Positions 1-12,090 are shown, numbered from the stretch's first letter. The stretch: 64,000 bases of DNA from Spisula solida (GCA_947247005.1 OX365952.1:43752722-43816721), one strand, 5' to 3'. Numbers and translations are program-made. The notes: generated by a model not told the origin, from the sequence alone.

Positions 1-1
1 A

Positions 2-1417
2 CCCTTGTCGATCGACCCACAAGTGCTATTTCAGCGCTTAACTACGGTAGCTAGATATACAGATAAACTGCCAGAGGTTTTTAAGTATGAGCTATCGAGT
101 GTCCCATCTTCATTATTTGACGGTTATGGACTTCTCCGAGAATCCCAAAAGTCAACACTTGCTGACTCTATATGGAAAACTGGAATATGTTATCCAGATG
201 AAGGTGTTTTGGACGGATGCGATGTTATGTATGTTATTGATGGTGGATCTTTAATCCAAAAGATACCTTGGCAGAAAGGAACATTCCGTGAAATATGTCA
301 TCAATACCACGAGTATTTGACTAGAAGATATACCTCCACTTGTATAGTATTTGACGGATATGCCACCGGTCCATCAACGAAAGACACTGCACACATAAGA
401 AGATCAAAGGGTATCACAAGTGCAAAAGTTGTTTTTGACTTATCTACTCCATTTAGGGGAAAGAAAGACGTATTTCTGAAAAATATGGAAAACAAACAAC
501 GATTCATAGAAGTATTAGGCGATTTTCTTGCTGGAAAGGGTGGAATCGTTCGTTATGCTGAAAACGACGCAGACCTTCTCATTGTGCGTAAAGCTGTACA
601 ACACGCATTTACTAAGACCGTTGTCGTTGTCGGTGAAGACACCGATCTCCTTATTCTTCTATGCCACCACGCTGACCTTCAACAGAACAAAATTATCTTT
701 AGGTCCGATAAAATGTACAATGCTAAGCGACATGTCTGGGACATACATAAAACAAAGGAAGCATTGGGTGAAGTTGTGTGTACACTATTGCCCTTCGTAC
801 ATGCATTGAGTGGATGTGACACTACATCACGAATATTTGGCATTGGTAAAGCTGCTGCAATAAAGCTATTACGCTTAAATACTGCATTTCAGGAACTTGC
901 GTTACAGTGTGTTACAGGTAATAGCGCTGACGAAATTATACAGTATGGTGAGCAATGCATTGCAAAATTGTACGGTGCACCGATTTGCGACTTACCTCTT
1001 GATACTCTAAGATTTCAAAAATTTGCAAGCAAAGTCATTGGTTCCAGTATGTGCATTCAAGTCCATAGTTTACCCCCTACATCTGATGCTGCTGCATATC
1101 ATATTCTTCGAGTCTATCTGCAAACACAAATATGGTGCGGCGACGATTCCCTCAATCCCTGTGATTACGGATATGAAATTATTGATGGCAAGATGTTGCC
1201 GATCAAAGGAACCCGTCCACCAGCTCCTGAAGAATTACTTAACATCATTCGTTGTAACTGCAAAGTCAATTGTGAGACCAAACGATGCAGCTATAGGAAA
1301 CATGGTTTGGAGTGTTCTGTTGGTTGTGGTAACTGTCGAGGTGTTAGCTGTTCCAACTCAACCATAATACAAGAGTGTCAGAACAGCGATAGTGAAGATG
1401 AAGATGATGCCAACTGA
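2..1417 (+). CDS. PIN/FEN1-like nuclease-fold protein with C-terminal Cys cluster (5'-partial)
   Basis: The frame is open from the left edge to a TGA at 1415-1417. The first in-frame start-like codon is only TTG (position 5), so the true start lies outside the window. Numbering from that codon (470 residues), acidic motifs typical of PIN/XPG-FEN folds are visible: VIDGG near residue 78, VVFDGY near 115, DADLLIV near 190, GEDTDLLILL near 213 and HALSGCDTTSRIFGIGKAAA near 264. The last of these resembles the helix-hairpin region of FEN nucleases. The C-terminus (about 418-455) has ten or more cysteines in a CxC/tesmin-like pattern, then an acidic tail. I recognise the layout as a lineage-expanded, uncharacterised family common in molluscs and cnidarians. 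Nuclease activity, substrate and any transposon origin are inference. A poly(A)-like AATAAA sits at 1972. Confidence 0.82.
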   Translation, partial: PLSIDPQVLFQRLTTVARYTDKLPEVFKYELSSVPSSLFDGYGLLRESQKSTLADSIWKTGICYPDEGVLDGCDVMYVIDGGSLIQKIPWQKGTFREICHQYHEYLTRRYTSTCIVFDGYATGPSTKDTAHIRRSKGITSAKVVFDLSTPFRGKKDVFLKNMENKQRFIEVLGDFLAGKGGIVRYAENDADLLIVRKAVQHAFTKTVVVVGEDTDLLILLCHHADLQQNKIIFRSDKMYNAKRHVWDIHKTKEALGEVVCTLLPFVHALSGCDTTSRIFGIGKAAAIKLLRLNTAFQELALQCVTGNSADEIIQYGEQCIAKLYGAPICDLPLDTLRFQKFASKVIGSSMCIQVHSLPPTSDAAAYHILRVYLQTQIWCGDDSLNPCDYGYEIIDGKMLPIKGTRPPAPEELLNIIRCNCKVNCETKRCSYRKHGLECSVGCGNCRGVSCSNSTIIQECQNSDSEDEDDAN

Positions 1418-2493
1418 AGTTAACGCATTCAGTTTAGACGTATTTGTTTATATTTTAATAACAAAGCATGCTTCACTCAACTGTGTTATATTAATAATAA
1501 CATGAATTTAACAATAACATATTTTTGTGCCTCTTTTATTTATCTCCGGTATCTGTATCATTTATCTAATGAACGTTTATACAGACACAAGATGTACATA
1601 ACCACTATAGTTTCCTTATCAAGTTCGATAATTAACTCCTAATACGGGCATGTGCCTAGTGCCTAGTGGATATGCTAATAAGGTATATCGGAAAGTGCAA
1701 ACCTCGTCACTTTATTGTATTTTTGTAATCCTACGACGATCATGTTGTGTTATATGTATCCATAGTTTTTTATGTTAGAAGTCAGACGCATAAAAAATAC
1801 CCCACCCACTTTCACGTACATAATACCTAGTTACTGTAGAGTATAGACTGTACGATGCATGCTTTGATCAAGGTATTTCATTTATTTTTATTGTGAACAT
1901 TATTTCGTATCATTCCACATTTATGATGTCAAATTTCCGAATTGTTACTGAAAGTAAATTTTTATACATAAAATAAAGCAAAGGTACAATTCAAGTATGT
2001 GTTTTGTTTTGGAATTTGGTCAATATTTACATAATGACCGTACTAAGATCATGCAGGTGCATTGAAATGTATACTTACATATTATCTTGAGCTCTTCGCA
2101 CTCAATAATTGCATCAATAACCGAAATGACATTAGATAATGGCCTTGATGTTGCCAATGCGTAGCAATATAATGAAACGGCGGCCATCTTGGCGGCCATC
2201 TTGATTTGGTCACTTTCCCCCCATTTCCATGATTGCGAGTTTTAACACGTGTTAGTACATACATGTCTGGTACTTTTGCCACCAGTAACAAAACTTTTGC
2301 AATTTTGTCTACCTTACCCCATATTTGCATCTAGATACAATGGCCTAATAATAATATGAACTAAGGCATAGCCTACTTGGGGATTTATATATGTATTGAA
2401 ATTTGAATAAATTCTGCCATGAACAATCGAAGTGCGCCTAGTGGATGTAGTGCCTGCAGCCAGGTGTAGGTGCGAGTTATTCAGACGGTCTTA
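1418..2493. other. 3' flank without a gene
   Basis: AT-rich sequence downstream of the PIN-like gene. It holds a candidate polyadenylation signal (AATAAA at 1972-1977) and a short doubled cggccatcttgg motif near 2181-2202. I see no coding potential. Confidence 0.5.
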
Positions 2494-2632
2494 GACACTA
2501 ACTAGTTTGGCCACTGGTCCGACATTGCAAAAGCGCCAAGTTTGTAAATAGGACAGTTATTGGTCCTCCAGAATCTTCGCTGGTCCTTCTGGATTTTCAC
2601 TGGTCTCGGACCAGCGGACCAGTGTTAGTGTC
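2494..2632. repeat. Short foldback repeat with inverted ends
   Basis: The left end gacactaac followed by ccactggtcc mirrors the right end ggaccagtgttagtgtc. The interior repeats the words ggtcc and ggacc. The size and inverted ends suit a small MITE or foldback element. No ORF. Confidence 0.5.
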
Positions 2633-3190
2633 GAGCCCTGCTGACAGACTGAGTGTTTTTAACATTGCCAAACTTAACATTAAATGTATCATAATCAGTC
2701 ATCTAGTTTGTTAGTATATTTGGAGCTTTGTAGCTGTACACATTGGTCACTCTTTGTCCGCCTTCACGAAATAATGTGTCAGTAGGGTCTCCGCCACAAA
2801 AATCTGAAACAAAATTGTGTTGAAAGCATAATTATATCTTTTGTGACGAATAGTTTAGACATGTGCATTTGGATCGGGAGCCCGGCCGAAGTTCCTTATT
2901 GGTTGGTGCACCACTAACTTGTTATACACGTACATTTGTATAATGTCAATGAACAATCAAATGAGCTCAGAACGTATGTCTCATTAGTCAAACTGTCTAG
3001 TCAGTTGTATACAGGTCAATTGTGTGTAGTTGTTCATAGTTAGAAATGTGTATGTGGATACGCTAGTAACTAGCTTCTGATACAAGTACAATGTACAACC
3101 ACACACTAATCACCAGTGATGTCCGATGACACACGACGAAGATCAAGCTTTTGGTGGATATGTGCCTCTCCAACAGCTATTCTTCGAGTA

Positions 3191-3490
3191 TGCACCAGTC
3201 AATTGAAACCACGCTCTCCCCCAACCCCGTGGAAGAGCGGGGAATTTTTACTTTTGCTTTTTTCAAACCCCTGGTAAAATCCCTGCTCCCCCATGGCCAT
3301 ACAGATAGTAAACCCCCGCAAATTGCTCCGCCCTAATCCTCGCGGGTAAAGTCACGGCTACATTTCCCCACTATTTTGGTGCGAAACAAAAGCTCCGTAC
3401 TCACACGGCAGTGCTGGGACACCGGAAAGGTAAAAACACGGGACAGTTCCCCTCCACTTGTTGGGGACGGGGTTTCAATTGACTGGTGCA
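3191..3490. mobile_element. MITE-like element, 300 bp, with about 22-bp terminal inverted repeats
   Basis: The left end tgcaccagtcaattgaaacc and the right end ggtttcaattgactggtgca are exact inverses, followed inward by imperfect C-rich/G-rich complements. The interior is more GC-rich than its surroundings. No transposase frame is present, so the element is non-autonomous. I recognise a similar terminal motif from bivalve repeats (recollection, not checked). Confidence 0.75.
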
Positions 3491-3494
3491 TGAG

Positions 3495-5040
3495 CAACTC
3501 GAGTGATGAAGATTACAGAATGACAAAGGACTTATTGTCGTTCATTTGTTAGTGAAACAAAATAGTGTAATAAGTAACTACATGTATGTAACAAATTCGA
3601 CATCTGATCCAAAGATAATATGTTCTACATGATTATTTGGAAATGAAGTATGTTTTCGAATACTTTTCCGTTAAAGAAATCCGGTTACGTTGAGAATGTT
3701 GATCATAAACTTATAATTACATCAATACTTGAGTAAAACTACACCAGTGAAAAGGATTTTGATTGATATCCTCAAGTACAGAAGCCTCGTTTGCGTCACG
3801 TTTAAACGATGTATGGTGCACTGTATTTTAGGATACATTTCAAACCAATTACATTTTGTATCCAGCAGTATTTATCCCGTTTCTGAGACCTAATTCTATG
3901 ACATTAAAAAAAACGTGTGGTAAGCAGCAACTAATATCAAACAAAGTCATATTACAGTATGTAACTGGGTGGGGTATGTTGATAACATCAAGTCGATTAT
4001 AGAAGTCAGAGTATTTAATAAAATACACGTACAGAAGAACCTAAAACAATACAAAAGAAGAATTTACCAAAAGAACAAATCATGATATTTTTACAGTTCT
4101 GCAATATAATTTACAGTTATACATAAGATGATAAAGTTGGAACGGAAAAACAATTCAAGCAACAATTCCACGCGATCAAATCAATTAATTAAATAGATAA
4201 ATAAATAAACTACCTACCAGGACCAATAGAATATACTTCACTTGTAAAAGTAAAATAATGGCTAGGTAGTAGATAAAGAAGAAAGCACAAATAGTGTTAA
4301 TTGTACAACTGACTCCTCCAATAGTCAGGGAAGGAGTGTCAGTAACAGATGAGAGAAAAGATTAAGGCGGGAAGAATGGACACGCATGGGAACACACAAA
4401 CACACAATCACCAACCATACCGATTTTACAACTTTCACTCACCCAGTTCATTCATGCCGTACAATACACACACATTCCAATCTAATCATGCTCTCATAGT
4501 ATATACACACAATATACACACATACAGTTAGGCAAATAAAGCCATAACATAAACACCACAGGGACTAGACATGACAAAGACACACAAAGTTACCAGGGTT
4601 ACAAGTATAACCTACCAAGAGCAGCACTCTGTAGAGCAACAACCTCTAAACAACGGCCCAAAGGGTGTTACTTTACAAAGGTTGTACTGAATATTGAACA
4701 CATATATTATTGAACATACACTTGTTTTAAACCGTCACATTTCATGTATTCATTGTCGGGCTGCTTAATTTATATTGACGCAGGTTATCATGTACGAGAA
4801 ATTATCGTCATTATAGGATAAAATATCGGCCCTCATTTTTTCGCCCGTATTTAGTGTTTTGATGGAGATATTCCGATGATATAAATTAGAGACATTATAT
4901 AACATTTGTATCATGAGCCATAACATGATGGGCGCCATCTGGTTATTTGACATTAGTTACAAACGATGGCTATTACATTATGGATTCTAGTGCCACAGGA
5001 CTCAGACCTAACTGTAGAATCAGGTTTCCGGTGTTCTACC
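3495..5040. other. Intergenic AT-rich sequence
   Basis: No convincing exon, RNA gene or repeat was recognised. Open frames here are short and of low complexity. Confidence 0.4.
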
Positions 5041-5091
5041 TACGGAATCACGTTAAAGCCATTGTCTTCAACTGTGTTGATGCGCAACGCG

Positions 5092-7475
5092 ATACTCAAC
5101 AGTACGATGGTGATAATACGGTTATACGATAGTGATAGCGTGCGAATACGACAGTACCATAATGATAATGCGATATAATATCGCGTTATTACTATCGTAC
5201 TGTCGCGTTATCACTACCGTACTGTCGCAATTACTATAGGGGAGAAAGTTGTTTAGGCAGCAGTCTAGCTCGATCGTTAGTTAGAGCATTCACCCTAGTA
5301 AGCGAAGGGACCGGGTATCGTACTGTCGCGTTATCACTATCATACTGTCGCGTTATCACTATCGTACTGTCGCGTTATCACTATCGTACTGTCGCATTAT
5401 CACTATCGTACTGTCGCGTTATCACTATCGTAATGTCGCATTATCACTATCGTACTGTCGCGTTATCACTATCGTACTGTCGCGTTATCACTATCGTAAT
5501 GTCGCGTTATCACTACCGTACTGTCGTATTATCACTATCGTACTGTCGTATTATCACTATCGTACCGTCGCGTTATCACTATCGTTCTGCCGCATTATCA
5601 CTAACGTACTGTCGCGTTATCACTATCGTACTGTCGCGTTATCACAATTGTACTGTCGCGTTATCACTACCGTACTGTCGCATTATCACTATCGTACTGT
5701 CGCATTATCACTATCGTACTGTCGCGTTATCACTATCGTACTGTCGCGTTATCACTACCGTACTGTCGTATTATCACTATCGTACTGTCGCATTATCACT
5801 ATCGTTCTGCCGTATTATCACTATCGTACTGTCGCATTATCACTATCGTTCTGCCGCATTATCACTATCGTACTGTCTCGTTATCACAATTGTACTGTCG
5901 CGTTATCACAATTGTACTGTCGCGTTATCACTATCGTACTGTCGCGTTATCACTATCGTACTGTCGCGTTATCACTACCGTACTGTCGCATTATCACTAT
6001 CGTACTGTCGCATTATCACTATCGTTCTGCCGTATTATCACTATCATACTGTCGCGTTATCACTATCGTACTGTCGCATTATCACTAACATACTGTCGTA
6101 TTATCACTATCATACTGTCGCGTTATCACAATTGTACTGCCGCGTTATCACTATCGCACTATCACAATTGTACTGTCGCGTTATCACAATTGCACTGTCG
6201 CGTCATCACTATCGTACTGTCGCATTATCACTATCGTACTGTCGCATTATCACTATCGTACTGTCGCGTTATCACTATCGTACTGACGCATTATAACTAT
6301 CGTACTGTCGCATTATCACTAACATACTGTCGCTTTATCACTATCATACTGTCGCGTTATCACAATTGCACTGCCGCGTTATCACTATCGTCGCATTATC
6401 ACTATCGTACTGTCGCGTTATCACAATTGTACTGTCGCGTTATCACTATCGTACTGACGCATTATCACTATTCGTACTGTCGCATTATCACTAACATACT
6501 GTCGCATTATATCTATCATACTTTCGCGTTATCACAATTGTACTGGCGCGTTATCACAGTTGAACTGCCGCGTTATCACTATCGTACTGTCGCATTATCA
6601 GTTACACACTGTCGCATTATCACTATCATACTGTCGCGTTATCACAGTTGTACTGCCGCGTTATCACTATCGTACTGTCGCGTTATCACTATCGTACTGT
6701 CGCGTTATCACTATCGTACTGTCGCGTTATCACTATCGTACTGACGCATTATAACTATCGTACTGTCGCATTATCACTAACATACTGTCGCTTTATCACT
6801 ATCATACTGTCGCGTTATCACAATTGCACTGCCGCGTTATCACTATCGTACTGTCGCATTATCACTAACATACTGTCGCTTTATCACTATCATACTGTCG
6901 CGTTATCACAATTGTACTGCCGCGTTATCACTATCGTCCTGTCGCATTATTACTAACATACTGTCGCATTATCACTATCGTACTGTCGCGTTATCACAAT
7001 TGTACTGTCGCGTTATCACTATCGTACTGACGCATTATCACTATTCGTACTGTCGCATTATCACTAACATACTGTCGCATTATATCTATCATACTTTCGC
7101 GTTATCACAATTGTACTGGCGCGTTATCACAGTTGAACTGCCGCGTTATCACTATCGTACTGTCGCATTATCACTATCATACTGTCGCGTTATCACAGTT
7201 GTACTGCCGCGTTATCACTATCGTACTGTCGCGTTATCACTATCGTACTGTCGCGTTATCACTATCGTACTGTCGCGTTATCACTATCATACTGTCGCGT
7301 TATCACTATCGTACTGTCGCGTTATCACTATCGTACTGTCGCGTTATCACTATCGTACTGTCGCGTTATCACTTTCATACTGTTGCGTTATCACAATTGT
7401 TCGGCCGCGTTATCACTATCGTACTGTCGCGTTATCACTATCGTGCTGTCGCGTCATCACTATCGAGCTGTCGTA
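5092..7475. repeat. 22-bp minisatellite array, about 100 units
   Basis: The unit is cgcgttatcactatcgtact plus gt, repeated with point variants (cattatc, aattgtac, ttctgccg). Because 22 is not a multiple of 3, all three forward frames stay partly open and give a 22-residue peptide period; these frames are not genes. Positions about 5092-5165 carry the same words in reverse orientation, so the array begins as a palindrome around 5165-5170. Longer blocks recur (for example 6460-6650 and 7030-7200), showing segmental duplication within the array. Confidence 0.92.
5236..5317 (+). repeat. tRNA-like insert inside the 22-bp array
   Basis: About 80 bp of unrelated sequence interrupts the array. It contains an A-box-like tctagctcgatcgttagtta, then gcattcaccctagtaagcga and a degenerate B-box-like region. 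This resembles the head of a tRNA-derived SINE rather than a functional tRNA, since the B box is not intact. Confidence 0.45.
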
Positions 7476-7484
7476 TTCTCGTAT

Positions 7485-7600
7485 TCGGTGACGAGAGGGA
7501 TCCAATACGGCGATTTCCTTGTCGAAATAATGCATGAATGTGTTTTTCTCGTAAACGAAATACCAACACTAAAATGTCGCTTAAAGAATAAGGTATTCAG
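7485..7600 (+). repeat. Dispersed repeat copy 1, related to 19070-19160
   Basis: It shares cttccttgtcgaa-type and gtgtttttctcgtaaac words with a second copy 11.6 kb away. In both copies one frame reads GDFLVEI, then a His, then VFLVN, so this may be a decayed coding fragment. It abuts the right end of the 22-bp array. Confidence 0.5.
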
Positions 7601-8642
7601 GGTATCCACTGCCTTTTTCTCCAATTAAGATGTTTAAAACAATAAAATACAATGTTATGATGTTACAATGGTTGAATACATGTGGGATAAGAAACGATAG
7701 TACCTATATCGATCAGTATTGGCTGGATTTAAGTAGATCTACTACGTATATTTGTTATAAATACGCATGAACACGAGTATGATTCTAATCCAGCAAAGTA
7801 CTGTAAACGTATTTGAATAAGGGAAATATTCCGTCTTATCAAGTTCCTAGTTGAGATACAATCAAAAGTATTCATTTCCTAATTGATCTAGATTGATTAC
7901 AAAGTCTCGACAACTTGTCGTTATCGTGCGTCATATTCGGAATGGTAGGGGAGTAGATTTACTGTCAGTTGATTAATTGACACAAATTGTTATACTAGTA
8001 TATAAATATATACTTAGTGCAAAAATAAACGTACATGTTACATTTTCTTCATACTGGCATACTTCACTTTACAGTTTGTTTCGAGAAATAGTAGTACATG
8101 TATACATCAACGTCCTTAATTAAATACATGTTTAGTTATTTGTGATCAGTCTAATACATTCCCTGAATGTCACAAACGACGAGTTTGAAAAATCGTGAAC
8201 GCTCGGTCACTACGTGTGTAAGGCCGAGGTGGTAAGAATGCGAACCTGAAGTGTTTCCAATGTTAATGTGTTTCATAACTTTAACTTTCCACTTTAATTT
8301 CTAGGAAAAATTGCTTAATGTGTAATTTCTAAGAAGATACACTTATTTTCAAGACCATTAGCTGGAGATTGAAAAGGCTAGAATAATGAGCTAAGGAACG
8401 AGTTGAGTTTTCTACTCAATCCTTGATTTGTGAAAATGAATGTTTGCTAAATGTTTATGAAAATAAATACTTTTTAAACCCAAAGAACTACATTGTAATA
8501 TGATCGTAAGCGATTAGATATAAAGGAGATACAAAATCAGTAAATATTTCTCAGTCTATAGTATATACGTAGGGGAATCCTGGTCATCTATGTTATTAAT
8601 TTTAATTTCCAATATAAATCTTAATTTCCAATTAGTTTATAC
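7601..8642. other. Intergenic sequence, nothing recognised
   Basis: AT-rich, with no open frame that looks like an exon and no recognisable repeat. Confidence 0.4.
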
Positions 8643-8883
8643 TAATTATTTTAAGGTCGGTCGTGAAACAAGTTGTTCCAACTTATATTAATTACTATCG
8701 ACACCTCATTCCTGATGACACGAGAGTATGAGAGAATAGAAGTCAGTTTCTCTTTTATGCTTAACGTCTAGCAAGGTAATGACTGGTACCATCTTTATTT
8801 CGTCTTTGGTCTGACGTGGCTTGGGATCGAACCCGGAACCTGCTACACTCAAAGCTTTACCATTGGACTATCGAGGAGACGGT
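8643..8883 (-). mobile_element. tRNA-derived SINE, family S1, reverse orientation
   Basis: The right end read on the minus strand is a tRNA-like head with an A box (tagtccaatgg) and a B box (gggttcgatccc-like). A body follows that matches the plus-strand copy at 19703-19960, including the ggtaccat, gacacctcattcctgat and aaacaagttgttccaactta segments. The order head, body, tail (taatta-rich) is the same in both copies, which supports retrotransposition rather than a tRNA gene. Confidence 0.8.
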
Positions 8884-9345
8884 AAGTTTCCAATAATGAT
8901 TCACTATTCACAAAACGTTACTATTGTAGTTAATATATTCACTCATACAAGAATTTCTAAGTGGAAACGTTGTAGGCCCCGCGGGAAAATATTGGAGTTT
9001 GTCTTCTTTATTTTTTGTAAGAAAATATGCATACCAATACAAACGACCTAAAAGTATCTCGAGGAACGTGAGAACGGTGCGGTACTTTAATTTTCTCTTT
9101 GCGTATGTGGGTAATGTTATCTTGTAAATATGTTTCACAATATTCAGAAAAAAAGCTTTGTCTAATATAAGCATATTGTATTGAAGCAGGAACTTCCCAA
9201 TGGAATAGTGAGGTTTATCAGTATAGACAGTAAATACTGCAAATGTTTCCATTTTCCCTAATCCACTTATTCCGCTGAAATGTATTGCTATAATATTTTA
9301 TGTTAAAGATAAGACTTCGTTATCCACAGAACACGTACAATCACC

Positions 9346-9373
9346 ATTATTATTATTATTATTATTATTATTA
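9346..9373 (+). repeat. (ATT)n microsatellite
   Basis: About nine ATT units in a row. Confidence 0.9.
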
Positions 9374-9411
9374 AAGTACATTTTGTAATCATACACTGGA
9401 TTAACATGTAT

Positions 9412-9620
9412 ATCTCGCCGGAGACAACTCTAGCCGTATCAATAAATAAACATGGATAACATCAACACCGCATGGTCGACTTGTCGCTTGTTATCAATGT
9501 AGATTGAAAGAGTAGATGCATTAAAAGTGATCGATGGAAAGATCGAACAAAATTGGAAATCGGAAATGCATTTAATTTTTGTTTGTAAACAAAGGCTAGT
9601 GTTGTCATCGGCGAACTCTA
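9412..9620 (+). mobile_element. TIR family A, copy 1 (MITE)
   Basis: The ends are ctcgccggagacaactctag and ctagtgttgtcatcggcga, imperfect inverses of about 20 bp. The interior (aataaacatggataacatca, gattgaaagagta, atgcatttaat) recurs in the other copies. No ORF; non-autonomous. Confidence 0.75.
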
Positions 9621-9751
9621 CATTAGAGTACGCCCTACATGGCTTAGTACAATAAAAGTATCACTTATTGTTTATACTGTAGCGTTCCAAGGATTTGTGT
9701 TCCACGTTATCACGTTACCACATAAAACCACATATTACATTATTGGAAACA

Positions 9752-9963
9752 TACCGCCGATTATAACAATAGCCTTTGTTTACAAATAAAAATTAAAATT
9801 AAATGCATTTTCGATGTTCGTTTTTGTTCAATATTGTGCATATTCACGTTTAATGAAATATTCTTTCAATCAACAATGATAACTAGCGATCAGTCGACCG
9901 TACAGTGTTTACATTATTTATGTTTGTCAATGATAAGTCTTAACTTATCTTCGGCAAATTATT
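9752..9963 (-). mobile_element. TIR family A, copy 2, inverted (MITE)
   Basis: Reverse complement of copy 1 along its whole length: gcctttgtttacaaataaaa, aaatgcatttt, cagtcgaccgtacagtgttt. The ends are more diverged than in copy 1. With copy 1 it forms a long inverted pair separated by about 130 bp. Confidence 0.7.
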
Positions 9964-9968
9964 CGTAT

Positions 9969-10343
9969 ATAGTTCGCCGGGGATAACTCTAGCTTTATCA
10001 ATAAACAAACAGAGCTGTGAGGGAAGTGATTACAAGACGGTACTGTAGAATCTGATAAATAGGCGCGCAGTATTATTTTAAAGCCACTTTTGATATACGC
10101 ATTCAATACACGTATTACGTATAAATTAATTTGCACCTTTTAACAATTATTTAGATACCCAACATGCCTATATAGTCACATATGCCTATTTTGACATTCA
10201 AGACAAGATCGGCAGTAAGGAAACGAACATTAAACGTGTAAAGTCGGTTTAAGCTTTAGTAGCAGCAACCAGATCGCCTCCCAATGGTACTCTCAGTGCT
10301 TTGATTTTTAAATAAATGCTAGTGTTATCTCCGGCGAACTATA
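9969..10343 (+). mobile_element. TIR family A, copy 3 (longest)
   Basis: The termini tagttcgccggggataactc and gttatctccggcgaacta are nearly perfect inverses, extending to ctagc/gctag. The 375-bp interior resembles the other copies only near the ends, so this may be closest to a full-length member or a different internal variant. Confidence 0.72.
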
Positions 10344-11968
10344 GTACATGTAGTTCATTTGTTTATGAACTTACAACTTTATTTAGTAACGGTAGGCGTT
10401 GTTTTCTCTTTGCGTTAAGCACGCGTGGGCCATACCGCTTCCTGCTTCTGAATATTGTACATTTTATTATATACAATAACAAATTATATAATTAGTACTA
10501 AAGATGAATTGTATTATAGTCCGTTTGCGGCGAAAACAATCGTCCAAAATGAAGATTTATCAGTATTCACTGCACCTACAAGTATGAGATTTTGAACGAG
10601 TAAGTGAAATGTATCTACCTAATATACAATTAAATCTAAGCAACATCGGGCATGTGTGAAAAAAGTTTTGTTCATAAGTTCTATGTAAAATATTTGTAGT
10701 TTACAATGAAACTTCATGTAAGAAGACTCGATACACACAACAGCCAATTTTATGGTCACGGGACACGTCTAACGGTAGATTTACGTATTTGTAACCTATT
10801 TAATATAGCATATAAGAGGCCCGTCTGTACATCTTTACTGTCTATGTGTATCATTTTTTCGGGTCTAAACGTAAAAATGGCTTGCGTCTAGCAGCCTCCT
10901 TCTCGAACTTTAAAAACACGGATTGTACAGCGTCTTTAAGGTGATTCCTGACTCTTTAGTTGAGCGGAAGTTTAGAAATCGGTGTAAATAAGACGTATTG
11001 AAAGCGTCCGACTACCATGATGAAATAATACGAAAAACTTAAAATTGATGTGTCCGCATGTTCTCATGTCTTAAAATCGCGAATTTACTGTGTAGTCATT
11101 ACTATATTATACTATAATAAGCTTGCAGAATAAAGCTATAGCTGAACTTTTATGTGCCATTTATTCCAAACGTTGAAACACCAACACTCGCGAACACTAG
11201 CTACAACGTATGTGAAACGTAATATAATGCGCCCACACAAAATTGTATCCAAGATTTAATATTTGTTCAGCAAGCATCCCTTTAGAGGAATGTTCTTTTG
11301 CATTTATTTTATAAGAATATAGACTAGCTAATGCAAACGAGCATGGGCTCATCTTTAAATATACACATTTTTCAAAAACAAATTATCGCGAAAACTGGTA
11401 CAACGTGTTTAAAACGTTGATCAATGTATTTTGTAAACTCTCCTGGTTTTCGACATTTCCGAAATCATTAAAGTGTCAATTAAAAAAATCTAGCAGAGCA
11501 ACTGCCATGAAATTTGGGATAAAACTTCTATAATAGTTACTCTACTGGTTGCATGTACGAAAACAGTATGTTGTTCAACTATCTTTTTCGTATAACTTAA
11601 AAATGAAAAATCATATATTTTAAAATATCATTTAAAAATACATATAACATGCATAGTCTAAAACAAACGTTATCGTGTGATTCCGTAAACATCAATGGAA
11701 TACCAGATTTCCTCCCTGCGTTAAAGTGTTCAAATGCAAGTAATATCAATATACAATAAAGAATAAACTTGTTTAAATAAGTAATTAAAAATTATGAAAT
11801 TTAAAATGGGAGTAGGTAGAACGTAATTATGACTCTACGTAAATTTTTATCAACATCGGATGAATAGATTTTTAACCATTCAAAATTTAGACGATTTTTG
11901 TCGCTGCAAACGGGCTATACACTTCAAATTGTTCCCGCTTACCCGGATTTCTAACAGTTCACTTATAC
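10344..11968. other. Intergenic AT-rich sequence
   Basis: No gene or repeat was recognised. The open frames are short and unconvincing. Confidence 0.4.
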
Positions 11969-12090
11969 TGCTAATTGTTCCTAGAACGACGTCTCGAGTA
12001 CTGATTTTCTAATAGATCCCGCATCTTAATTGTTCCTAGAACGACGTCTCGAGTACTGGTTTTCTAATAGATCCCGCATCGTGTTCCTAG
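11969..12090 (+). repeat. Tandem duplication of about 55 bp
   Basis: Two adjacent copies begin aattgttcctagaacgacgt and end tctaatagatcccgcatc, differing by about one base. A partial third copy (gttcctagaa) follows. Confidence 0.8.

Noticed and set aside
5433..7537. Long open frames through the 22-bp array (up to 287 codons)
   Set aside because: They follow from a repeat unit without stops; all three frames give the same 22-residue period and no non-repetitive domain or splice context exists.
8815..8883. tRNA gene (also considered at 19703, 27131, 59826, 13283 and 12631)
   Set aside because: A and B boxes are present, but copies share long non-tRNA bodies or have poor acceptor stems, which points to SINEs.
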